Shown here piece after piece: positions 10,284 through 17,053 of a DNA stretch of 64,000 bases. The notes under the pieces are model-generated. The model ran no database searches, was not told the DNA's origin, and worked only from the letters and a program-made list of their open reading frames with translations. The position numbers and the translations under genes were made by a program. Source of the DNA: UBA6244 sp963676875. Its GTDB lineage: Bacteria > Bacteroidota > Bacteroidia > Bacteroidales > F082. Numbering within the stretch: the first letter of the stretch is position 1; every line of letters begins with the position of its first letter. The stretch covers positions 4,526,001 through 4,590,000 of the forward strand of contig OY781436.1 of assembly GCA_963676875.1 (NCBI GenBank). The letters are read 5' to 3'.

Positions 10284-10324
10284 ACTGTAAAATTATTTTA
10301 CAGTAGGTGTTTGATTAGTTTACA
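10284..10324. promoter_or_regulatory. Tandem activator-binding dyads between the export operon and its regulator
   Basis: The near dyad is a perfect 21-bp palindrome at 10284-10304 (arms ACTGTAAAAT and ATTTTACAGT around one T). The far dyad is TGTTTGATTAGTTTACA at 10308-10324, weaker but with the same TGT-N11-ACA frame. The centres, 10294 and 10316, are 22 bp apart, about two helical turns, as expected for side-by-side binding of two regulator dimers. The same paired layout occurs at 16888-16926 and 39670-39708. I infer these are the enhancer sites of the NtrC-family regulator encoded next door. Confidence 0.7.
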
Positions 10325-10338
10325 ATTAGTTAATTTCG
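10310..10338 (+). promoter_or_regulatory. Housekeeping promoter of the response regulator gene
   Basis: TTTG at 10310-10313 and TAATTTCG at 10331-10338 are spaced 17 bp, close to the Bacteroidota -33/-7 consensus (TTTG and TAnnTTTG). Transcription would begin about 20-25 bases before the ATG at 10367. The -33 element lies inside the far regulator dyad at 10308-10324, so the regulator may repress its own gene when bound. Confidence 0.45.
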
Positions 10339-10366
10339 GTGCTCCAACCAAAAGGATGAAAGCGCT

Positions 10367-11731
10367 ATGAAGGGTAAAATTCTCATCGTCGACGACAACA
10401 AAAGTGTGCTTACCGCACTTGAAATGCTACTTCAAACAGAATTCGAAAGTGTGTTTTGCTTAAGCAATCCGGCCGGTCTGCTAGCAACAATTAAACAGCA
10501 CAACTTCGACATCGTGCTCCTGGACATGAATTTCAATGCGGGAATCAATAGTGGAAATGAAGGTATTTTTTGGTTAAACGAAATTCAAAAATATGACGCC
10601 ACCATAAGCGTGATCATGATAACAGCCTTTGGCGACATTGAATTGGCTGTAAAAGCCGTAAAAGAAGGCGCCTTCGATTTCATTCTAAAACCATGGAACA
10701 ACAACAAACTCATCACCACCTTGCATGCAGCAATGAAACTCAGAAAGAGCCGGGTTGAAAATGTTTCATTAATCAACACTGCCACCACACTAAAACAAGA
10801 ATTGAAGCAACCTGTACAGTCAATCATCGGCCAATCAGATTCAATGAAACGGGTGATGAATATGGTGAAGAAAGTGGCCAAAACAGATGCCAATATTTTT
10901 ATCACGGGAGAAAATGGCACCGGAAAAGAACTCATCGCCAAGGAAATACACCGATATTCTAACAGAGCCAACGAACTGATGTTAAGTGTCGACATGGGAT
11001 CAATCAGCGAATCGCTTTTCGAAAGCGAGCTTTTTGGTCACACAAAAGGATCTTTTACCGATGCCAAAGAAGATAGAATCGGTAAATTTGAAACCGCCAA
11101 CAAAGGCACCCTTTTTCTGGACGAAATTGGCAACCTGTCTTTGTCGATGCAAGCTAAAATACTTAGCGTATTGCAAAACAGAAGTGTAACCAAATTGGGC
11201 ACCAGCAGGGCTGTTCCCATTGACATCCGACTTATATCAGCCACCAACAAAGATTTAAGTGCAATGATTCAACAAGGCCTTTTCAGGGAAGATTTACTTT
11301 ATCGCATCAATACCATTACCATCAAATTGCCCCCTTTGCGTGAAAGAGAAAATGACATCCTGTTGCTCGCCGAATTTTATCTCCGTAAATATTGCGCCAA
11401 ATACAACAAACAAGGCCTGAAAATCAATCAAAAAGCCACCCAGAAACTACTGAATTACTCCTGGCCGGGTAATGTGAGAGAGTTGCAGCACAGCATAGAG
11501 AAAGCAGTAATTTTAGCAGATGAAAGCGTACTTGGCGAATCGAGTTTCAATTTGAACAACGATAATCCTGATCTGGATTTGAACCTGCAAAACAGCACCC
11601 TCGAAGAAATGGAAAAGGCGATGATCATGGCCAGCATTAAAAAGGAGAAGGGAAACATGAGCAACGTGGCTAAAAATTTGGGTATCACCCGCCAAACTCT
11701 TTATAATAAATTGAAGAGATATGAGATTTAG
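10367..11731 (+). CDS. Sigma-54-dependent NtrC-family response regulator
   Basis: A 454-residue regulator with three domains. The receiver domain is at 1-120, with acidic pair D9/D10 and phosphoacceptor D53 in VLLDMNF. The AAA+ sigma-54 interaction domain is at about 155-385, with Walker A GENGTGKE at 181-188, the loop that contacts sigma-54 as GSFTDA at 228-233 (a variant of GAFTGA that keeps the Thr), and Walker B LFLDEIG. A Fis-type helix-turn-helix ends the protein (VAKNLGITRQTLYNKLKRY). It is divergent from the export operon and its partner kinase is 12678-14036. The dyads at 10284-10324, 16888-16926 and 39670-39708, each beside a sigma-54-like promoter, are its likely targets. Confidence 0.92.
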   Translation: MKGKILIVDDNKSVLTALEMLLQTEFESVFCLSNPAGLLATIKQHNFDIVLLDMNFNAGINSGNEGIFWLNEIQKYDATISVIMITAFGDIELAVKAVKEGAFDFILKPWNNNKLITTLHAAMKLRKSRVENVSLINTATTLKQELKQPVQSIIGQSDSMKRVMNMVKKVAKTDANIFITGENGTGKELIAKEIHRYSNRANELMLSVDMGSISESLFESELFGHTKGSFTDAKEDRIGKFETANKGTLFLDEIGNLSLSMQAKILSVLQNRSVTKLGTSRAVPIDIRLISATNKDLSAMIQQGLFREDLLYRINTITIKLPPLRERENDILLLAEFYLRKYCAKYNKQGLKINQKATQKLLNYSWPGNVRELQHSIEKAVILADESVLGESSFNLNNDNPDLDLNLQNSTLEEMEKAMIMASIKKEKGNMSNVAKNLGITRQTLYNKLKRYEI

Positions 11732-11868
11732 AAAAGGGGGGGAAAGGGTAGGAAAGGTTGGAAAGGTGGGAAAGGTTGGAAGGTGGGAAAGGTAGGAAAG
11801 GTTGGAAGGTGGGAAAGGTGGGAAAGGTTGGAAAGGGTTAGGAAAGGTAGAAAGGTGGGAAGGTTTTG
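11732..11868 (+). repeat. Purine-rich short tandem array, left arm
   Basis: From just after the regulator stop the plus strand is almost pure G and A. It is built from variants of a 9-bp unit (GGAAAGGTT, GGAAAGGTG, GGAAAGGTA) with some shortened units. The array is about 130 bp long and is oriented opposite to the C/T-rich array at 12454-12662, so a transcript spanning both could fold into a long hairpin. The GG/GGG runs could also favour quadruplex or triplex forms. Part of it (from 11791) is duplicated at 12267. Confidence 0.85.
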
Positions 11869-11927
11869 AAATGTTGAAATATAAAATTGATTAGGTATGG
11901 GGAATAAGATTACAAAGTTTGAGGATT
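11791..11927 (+). repeat. Direct repeat copy 1 (array end plus start of the four-helix-bundle gene)
   Basis: This 137-bp segment contains the end of the purine array, a short AT-rich spacer and the first ten codons of the gene at 11897 (MGNKITKFED). It recurs at 12267-12394 with one 9-bp unit missing and one base change (GGTAG to GCTAG). The two copies bracket the four-helix-bundle gene body in direct orientation. Confidence 0.85.
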
Positions 11928-12271
11928 TGATCATTTGGCAGAAAGGAGTTGAAATGGCTGTTTTGGTGTATAACTTATTCAAGGATTCGAAGGATTTTGG
12001 ATTCCGCGATCAGGTGCAAAGATCTTCTGTTTCCATTTCTTCAAATATTGCTGAAGGATATGATCGTCAATCAAATAATGAATTTATTCGATTTTTAAGA
12101 ATCGCCAAATCTTCCTGCGCTGAACTCCGAACACAATTAATCATTGCTCAAAAAGTAGAGATCGTCGTTATTTCTAATGATGTAATTGAAGAAACGAAAA
12201 TATTATCCGCCATGATCCAGAAAATGATTGAATACAGATTGGGGGTGAAAGAAAAGGGTGGGAAAAGGTAG
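11897..12271 (+). CDS. Four-helix-bundle protein (S23/IVP, Avd-like family)
   Basis: A 124-residue helical protein beginning MGNKITKFEDLIIWQKGVEM, with the family hallmarks FRDQVQRSSVSISSNIAEGY and FLRIAKSSCAELRTQL. This family is best known from proteins encoded in 23S rRNA intervening sequences and is structurally related to Avd of diversity-generating retroelements. The role of free-standing copies is unknown. Here it sits between a response regulator gene and its kinase gene, flanked by purine-rich arrays and by direct repeats that include its own first ten codons. This suggests it arrived or was duplicated as a unit. The last residues (KEKGGKR) run into the next purine array. No rRNA or reverse transcriptase is nearby. 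Confidence 0.85.
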   Translation: MGNKITKFEDLIIWQKGVEMAVLVYNLFKDSKDFGFRDQVQRSSVSISSNIAEGYDRQSNNEFIRFLRIAKSSCAELRTQLIIAQKVEIVVISNDVIEETKILSAMIQKMIEYRLGVKEKGGKR

Positions 12272-12394
12272 GAAAGGTTGGAAGGTGGGAAAGGTGGGAA
12301 AGGGTTAGGAAAGCTAGAAAGGTGGGAAGGTTTTGAAATGTTGAAATATAAAATTGATTAGGTATGGGGAATAAGATTACAAAGTTTGAGGATT
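12267..12394 (+). repeat. Direct repeat copy 2 with a truncated start of the four-helix-bundle gene
   Basis: This repeats 11791-11927, including the same leader and the codons for MGNKITKFED starting at 12364. After the tenth codon the sequence departs at 12395 into unrelated DNA, so this is a gene stub and not a functional copy. The 9-bp length difference equals one array unit, which fits slippage or unequal recombination in the arrays. Confidence 0.82.
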
Positions 12395-12400
12395 CCGGGT

Positions 12401-12423
12401 CTCTCATTAACAATGAGAGTTTT
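12401..12423 (+). terminator. Hairpin with short T run between regulator and kinase genes
   Basis: CTCTCATT and AATGAGAG form a perfect 8-bp stem around the loop AAC, followed by TTTT. It resembles a weak intrinsic terminator on the plus strand and lies between the four-helix-bundle gene and the kinase gene. If active it would reduce read-through from the regulator promoter into the kinase. The T run is short and the stem is not GC-rich, so activity is uncertain. Confidence 0.4.
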
Positions 12424-12453
12424 GTCTGCTTAACATCCTGTTTTTATCCAAGT

Positions 12454-12662
12454 TACCTTCCCACCCTCCTACCCTTAAACCTTCCTACCCTCCAACCCTC
12501 CAACCTTCCCACCCTCCAACCCTCCAACCTTCCCACCCTCCTACCCTTAAACCTTCCAACCCTCCTACCCTCCAACCTTCCTACCCTCCAACCTTCCAAC
12601 CCTCCAACCCTCCAACCTTCCAACCCTCCAACCCTCCAACCCTCCAACCCTCCCACCCTTTT
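12454..12662 (+). repeat. Pyrimidine-rich short tandem array, right arm
   Basis: About 210 bp built from 8- and 9-bp units such as CCCTCCAA, CCTTCCAA and CCTTCCCA, roughly two dozen copies. On the minus strand it is G-rich like the left array, so the two arrays are inverted relative to each other around the four-helix-bundle gene. It ends about 15 bp before the kinase ATG, so copy number could influence kinase expression. The unit is not a multiple of three and the open frames across it on both strands (LPTLQPSN and EGWRVGGL repeats) look like artefacts. Confidence 0.88.
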
Positions 12663-12677
12663 TAACACTCTGAAGCC

Positions 12678-14036
12678 ATGAGATATAATCATTTCAACAA
12701 ATCCATTTCAATCCGTTTGGCAATCATTATCTTGCTTTCGATGGCCATTTCATATTTGCTTTTCGTTGAAGAAAATTACTCACTTAGTCTAATTCCGGCG
12801 TTCTTGCTCATTGTTGCCCTAATAAATATTATCAAGTATTTCAATAAAATAAACCAATGGGTTGCTTTTTTTCTGCTCGGGATTGAAAACGAAGATACTA
12901 CATTAAAGGTACCTTCAAAAAGCGGCAACAGGGCCATTGATGATATTTATTTTGGAATCAACCGACTAAACGAACTTTTTCAGCAAACCAAAGTGGAGAT
13001 AAACACCCAGGAACAGTATTTTCGGTCGATAATCAACCAATCAGCTACCGGATTGTTTTCAATTAACAAAAATGGCCGGGTAATCAATATAAACCCTGCT
13101 GCCATGAAGCTTACCGGATTACAAGATCATCATCACGTAAATGTATTGGCTGCAATTGATGCGGTTCTCCCAGAATTTTTAATGCATCCCATTAAAAACC
13201 AGCAAAGCCAATCTGCCATTTTTGAAAATAAATATGGTCAGAAACTATTATTCAAACTATCGGAAATCATCAGTCAGGAAGATAAAATCCGACTGGTGGC
13301 CGTTAGTGATATCACCAAAGAGCTCGATAACGGCGAAGTGGATGCCTGGATAAAACTCGCCCGCACCTTGTCGCACGAAATAATGAACAATATCGCACCC
13401 ATTACTACGCTTTCGCAGGTCATCTCAAGTTATTTTACCAAAGATAACCGCACCATTGAGATCAGCGATCTCGAACCAAAAACCATAACAAACACCATAA
13501 AAGGTTTAAAAGTTATTGAAGAAAGAAGCGTTGGACTCATGAGTTTCGTGGACAATTACCGCAAATTCACTAAGCTCCCGGCACCAAAATATGCTGAGGT
13601 TGATTTATGTCAAATTATTGAAAACAACCTCATGGCGGCAAGCACTTACTGTGGATTTGAAAAAATAAAACTGAAAAAGACGATGCCCGATAGTTGCATT
13701 GTTTCAGCGGACCAAAAACTTTTCTCTCAGGTAATTATTAACCTGTTCAAAAATGCATGCGAGGCTTTGCAATCGGGCAACATGGAGAACCCTACGTTAA
13801 CAATCAAGCTATTACAAGGCGAGGATGCAGTACGTTTGGAGATTAGCAACAACGGACCTTGCATTCCTCCTGAAATAAAAGAACAAATTTTCATACCCTT
13901 CTACACCACCAAGGATGAAGGATCGGGAGTTGGACTGAGTTTAAGCAAGCAGATCATGCTCAAAATGGGCGGTGATGTAATCTTATCCACCAGCAACGAC
14001 CAGTTAACGCAATTTGTGGTTATTTTGGGTTATTAG
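12678..14036 (+). CDS. Membrane histidine kinase with PAS domain (NtrB-like)
   Basis: A 452-residue kinase. Two membrane helices at about 12-30 and 36-52 leave almost no periplasmic loop. A HAMP-like linker, a PAS domain at about 110-215 (SIINQSATGLFSINKNG), an H-box with H233 in LSHEIMNNIAP, and a catalytic domain follow. The catalytic domain shows the N box NLFKNACEAL and G boxes DEGSGVGLSLSKQI. The H-box variant and order fit kinases that pair with NtrC-type regulators in Bacteroidota, so the partner is very likely the regulator at 10367-11731. The two genes are separated by about 950 bp of repeats and a four-helix-bundle gene instead of being adjacent. The short loop suggests a membrane or cytoplasmic signal. 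Confidence 0.88.
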   Translation: MRYNHFNKSISIRLAIIILLSMAISYLLFVEENYSLSLIPAFLLIVALINIIKYFNKINQWVAFFLLGIENEDTTLKVPSKSGNRAIDDIYFGINRLNELFQQTKVEINTQEQYFRSIINQSATGLFSINKNGRVININPAAMKLTGLQDHHHVNVLAAIDAVLPEFLMHPIKNQQSQSAIFENKYGQKLLFKLSEIISQEDKIRLVAVSDITKELDNGEVDAWIKLARTLSHEIMNNIAPITTLSQVISSYFTKDNRTIEISDLEPKTITNTIKGLKVIEERSVGLMSFVDNYRKFTKLPAPKYAEVDLCQIIENNLMAASTYCGFEKIKLKKTMPDSCIVSADQKLFSQVIINLFKNACEALQSGNMENPTLTIKLLQGEDAVRLEISNNGPCIPPEIKEQIFIPFYTTKDEGSGVGLSLSKQIMLKMGGDVILSTSNDQLTQFVVILGY

Positions 14037-14058
14037 TCGGTGCTATGCATTTCTTAAA

Positions 14059-14077
14059 TAGTCTCTGCAAGAGACTA
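14059..14077. terminator. Hairpin in the convergent gap after the kinase gene
   Basis: TAGTCTCT and AGAGACTA form a perfect 8-bp stem with loop GCA, between two convergent genes (stops at 14036 and 14181). It could end transcription from both sides, but neither side has a strong T run, so it may be only a REP-like hairpin. Confidence 0.35.
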
Positions 14078-14180
14078 AACATTACCTATTTGGTTTGCTG
14101 GTTCTTAAGTATATGTTTTATCGATTCTAAAAATCATTTTTCGATCGCAAACAGCTGCGTGTCATGTCGAAATAAAACAC

Positions 14181-15242
14181 TCAATCATCATCTTTTAAAA
14201 TATAATCAATAGAGGTATCCAAATAATATGACCAGTTTTCGGGAAATTCATGTCCGGTTTCAGGGAAGACCACAAACCGATTCCGTATTCCATATTGATC
14301 TAGCTGATATCCAAGTTTCTTTTGTTGTTGAATGGCCCAATCATCTTCACCACAAAGGAGGGCTACTTTAAGCCCTCTTTCAGCAGAATTGATAAACAAT
14401 GTACTGTCTAAATCTCTGGGATAAACAGCAAAAGAAAGAAGCAGTCCTTTGGCTGGAATTTCATTATATAATCCGAGTATTAACGATCGATAACCACCGG
14501 CTGAAGGGCCGGCTAGTATGACTTGAGTGGTGTCGACGGCATAGGTTGAAATGATCTGCTGATAAACATTTACCAACCGGGCATTCCAGTTTTCATGGTC
14601 ATAAACTCTGGAAAATGAACCCGCATAAGTATCACCTTGGGTATAGGCCACAACAAAGTCTTTCTGCAGCTTTTCTGACTGATACTTGTATTGTGAATTG
14701 GGAATATTACCAATCCCTCCATGTATAATCAGCATTAGGGGATAGTGTTTATTTTTATCATAGTTTGTTGGCAACTGAACCATAAATTCGGTGGTTTTAT
14801 GCTGATTTGCAGCGTCTTTAAGCTCAGCATTTTTCGCCATAAATGTTTCAAATCCATCAAGCTTTTCTAATTCATTGAGATAAGGAGGAAAAGCACGATC
14901 GCCTGTCCTTGTATAATAGAAAAAGCCTTCGTCCTGCCCCAGCTTTAGTATTTCAAAACATTTATCGTATTGTTTCAGACCCGCATAATGAAAGGATAAT
15001 TCCCAAAATATCAGGTTGTTTCTGATATTCATATCCTGAAATTGACCAAGGGCCTCCGTACATAAGTCTATGGATTTCTGATAGTCAGTTTCATCTACTT
15101 CTTCAAGCGTTTTTGTGAAATCTAGAAATTCTTTATCCATAGGTTTGTATGGCAATTCATAAATATTTTGTGCGTAGGAACTTTGGATGCATACCAGGAT
15201 GAATGCAGCGATAAGTAGGAATGATAGTTTTCTCATCTTCAT
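14181..15242 (-). CDS. Secreted alpha/beta-hydrolase (esterase-like) with helical N-terminal part
   Basis: A 353-residue exported protein; the signal peptide spans about 1-24 (ends SSYAQ). Residues 40-130 look like TPR-type helices (FWELSFHYAGLKQYDKCFEI). The C-terminal half is an alpha/beta-hydrolase fold: strand and oxyanion region LMLIIHGGIGN, nucleophile elbow GPSAGG with Ser247, and likely catalytic His in FPETGHEFPENW. A second Met two codons in (15236) is an equally good start. It lies 32 bp after the hydrolase gene at 15275-16741 and is probably co-transcribed from the sigma-54-like promoter at 16808. Substrate is unknown; a peptide or carbohydrate esterase is possible. Confidence 0.75.
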   Translation of the reverse strand: MKMRKLSFLLIAAFILVCIQSSYAQNIYELPYKPMDKEFLDFTKTLEEVDETDYQKSIDLCTEALGQFQDMNIRNNLIFWELSFHYAGLKQYDKCFEILKLGQDEGFFYYTRTGDRAFPPYLNELEKLDGFETFMAKNAELKDAANQHKTTEFMVQLPTNYDKNKHYPLMLIIHGGIGNIPNSQYKYQSEKLQKDFVVAYTQGDTYAGSFSRVYDHENWNARLVNVYQQIISTYAVDTTQVILAGPSAGGYRSLILGLYNEIPAKGLLLSFAVYPRDLDSTLFINSAERGLKVALLCGEDDWAIQQQKKLGYQLDQYGIRNRFVVFPETGHEFPENWSYYLDTSIDYILKDDD

Positions 15243-15274
15243 TTCGTATTTGTATTAGGATCAAGCCATTTCCG

Positions 15275-16741
15275 TTATTTTTCAGCCTTATTAATTTCTT
15301 CCAGCAAATGAGCTATTTCGCTGTTTTCAGGATCTAATTGTTGGGCTTTTAATACCGTTTCTTTTGCAAGTGTTAGATCTCCATTCACTTTATAACAATA
15401 AGCTAATTCATAAAGAGGCTTCCATGAATCCGGATGCATTTCCATATTAAATAACAATAGTTGTATGGATACATTCACGTCTGAATCACGAAACATCCTA
15501 CTTAGAATATTAATTTCGTTTTCTTTGCTCTTGAACACTTCCTGATTCCTATCCACGAATCTCATAGCAGAATCGATATTGAAGGTCAAAATGGTATTGT
15601 TCAATTGTGCAACAATGGAATTATCACAAGTATCCGCTTTTATGTATTCGGTGGTTTGAATCCTAAATTCGGATGGGCTATTTGTTAAATATGTATTAAA
15701 AAAAGCCAGGGCAGTGCTACAGATGTAATCGTAACTCGTGCAAAATTTGCTAATGGAGTTTTTGGTTGAGCATAAATCAAAAAACCGCCAGAAAGAGACA
15801 AAGCCATTGTGGTCAATATAAGGCATTCTGAACATCTGTTTTTCTTTAGAAATAATCGAATTGTAGAATGGATAAATCGAAAAATTCTCATAATTATTAA
15901 CCAGCAGGCAATAGGGCACATTTAATTTATTAAGATTAAAATCTTCTAACTTAAAAAGCGGCACATAAGCCCCATATTCCTGACCTCCATCCATACTGAA
16001 TACCGCGTTAACATTTTCATTCTTCATTTGAAAAATTGCGGTAGCTAATCCTCCACTGCTAAAACCCATCAAACCCAGACTGGCATAATTGATTTTCAAT
16101 TTGTCCTCAAAATAGTTGAGAATAAACTCCATGTCGTTTACCTGCGCTAATATACTTTCCTGCAGATTATTCCTGTTCAGAGAATTTTCGCCGGCAGAGC
16201 CAACAGAAATAACCATAAAACCGTGACTTGCCAGATACTCGCAAAGCATGTGGTTTTGAACGGCTGATTTACTATTGGAAGGTGTATAAATAATTAAAGG
16301 GAATTTCTCTCTTGATTTTGCTAAAGCAATCTCATACCGGGCAGCTACCGGATAATCTAATATTTTTTCTGTAGTAAGACCTGTATCTACACCAAAGTTC
16401 TGCTTTGCAAATCCTGCATAGGCATTTATAAAATTATAACTGTTGCCTTCGACTTCTGAAGGAGGTTTATCGAAGTCTTCACGTAATGAAATTAAATCGA
16501 TGTAGTTCTTAAAAACGTAACTGTTGTTTTCAACATTCACTTCTGATGGATACCAAAAATGAATCAATAATGGTCTGTAAATGGTATCATTATTTAAAAT
16601 ATATCGTCTGGATTCATCATAGGTTTTGAAATACTTAAAGCCTACAGCATAAGAACCATACATAAGATTCTGACCTAGACATAAGCTACCGGAAAAAAAT
16701 ATGAGAAGCGCGATTAAATAACCGTTTTTGAGTTTCATCAT
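15275..16741 (-). CDS. Secreted alpha/beta-hydrolase with C-terminal TPR region
   Basis: I place the start at the ATG at 16741 (MMKLKNGYLIALL), which gives a signal peptide ending CLGQN and a 488-residue protein. The open frame extends to 16825, but that part coincides with the predicted sigma-54 promoter. The first two thirds resemble PAF-acetylhydrolase or dienelactone-hydrolase-like enzymes: PLIIYTPSNS, nucleophile elbow GFSSGG with Ser228, and a likely catalytic His in PYIDHNGF. The last about 100 residues form TPR-like helices (WKPLYELAYCYKVNGDLTLAKETV). With the gene at 14181 it forms a two-gene unit of exported hydrolases. Substrate is unknown. Confidence 0.75.
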   Translation of the reverse strand: MMKLKNGYLIALLIFFSGSLCLGQNLMYGSYAVGFKYFKTYDESRRYILNNDTIYRPLLIHFWYPSEVNVENNSYVFKNYIDLISLREDFDKPPSEVEGNSYNFINAYAGFAKQNFGVDTGLTTEKILDYPVAARYEIALAKSREKFPLIIYTPSNSKSAVQNHMLCEYLASHGFMVISVGSAGENSLNRNNLQESILAQVNDMEFILNYFEDKLKINYASLGLMGFSSGGLATAIFQMKNENVNAVFSMDGGQEYGAYVPLFKLEDFNLNKLNVPYCLLVNNYENFSIYPFYNSIISKEKQMFRMPYIDHNGFVSFWRFFDLCSTKNSISKFCTSYDYICSTALAFFNTYLTNSPSEFRIQTTEYIKADTCDNSIVAQLNNTILTFNIDSAMRFVDRNQEVFKSKENEINILSRMFRDSDVNVSIQLLLFNMEMHPDSWKPLYELAYCYKVNGDLTLAKETVLKAQQLDPENSEIAHLLEEINKAEK

Positions 16742-16807
16742 TACACAATTGAATTTACAATAAACATGACACATTTGATACCAAATACCAAATTCTCTAT
16801 TGATTAG

Positions 16808-16821
16808 CCAATCCCTATACC
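16808..16821 (-). promoter_or_regulatory. Sigma-54-like promoter of the esterase pair
   Basis: On the minus strand it reads GGTATAGGGATTGG, which fits GG-N10-G and resembles the export-operon element (GGCATGGGCATTGA) base by base, but has G instead of C at the last position. Its GG is 75 bp from the centre of the near dyad at 16888-16904. The predicted transcript start near 16796 leaves a leader of about 55 bases before the ATG at 16741. Confidence 0.55.
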
Positions 16822-16887
16822 ACAAACTGTATTCTGCTTATTATCTGATACATACATCCTGAATTTTCAAAGAACAACGATGCGAAG

Positions 16888-16926
16888 TGTAAATATTATT
16901 TACAGTGATTGTACGTTTATTTTACA
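16888..16926. promoter_or_regulatory. Tandem activator-binding dyads upstream of the esterase pair
   Basis: TGTAAATATTATTTACA at 16888-16904 is a perfect palindrome, and TGTACGTTTATTTTACA at 16910-16926 is an imperfect one. The centres, 16896 and 16918, are 22 bp apart, identical to the spacing at 10284-10324. The core halves (TGTAAAT/A and ATTTACA) match the palindrome beside the NtrC-family regulator gene, which is the candidate binder. Confidence 0.7.
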
Positions 16927-16977
16927 TATCTTACCGTATGTAAGCAACCTATGCTTAGGGGACCAGATGGTTGAATT

Positions 16978-17053
16978 TTACACGCTTGACAGCCTTTTTA
17001 TTTCCTTAGTTATTTGCCGTTTAAAATAGGGGTTTTCATCAAAAAAAATAAAG
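16978..17053 (-). pseudogene. Probable 3' remnant of a small gene split by the IS element
   Basis: Reading leftward from the IS edge the minus strand gives FFDENPYFKRQITKEIKRL and ends in a stop at 16978. It looks like an ordinary charged C-terminus. The matching 5' part would be the signal-peptide fragment at 18408-18517 on the other side of the IS. The link is inferred from position and strand; the exact junction frame depends on IS ends that I could not fix. Confidence 0.35.

Noticed and set aside
11732..12662. CRISPR array
   Set aside because: Units are 8-9 bp, without spacers of constant length, and there are no cas genes.
12364..12692. Two open frames through the pyrimidine array (LPTLQPSN repeats on plus, EGWRVGGL repeats on minus)
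   Set aside because: They arise from the 8-9-bp repeats; the plus frame only borrows the duplicated first ten codons of the four-helix-bundle gene.
16742..16825. N-terminal extension of the hydrolase at 15275
   Set aside because: Coincides with the sigma-54-like promoter and leader; the signal peptide starts at 16741.
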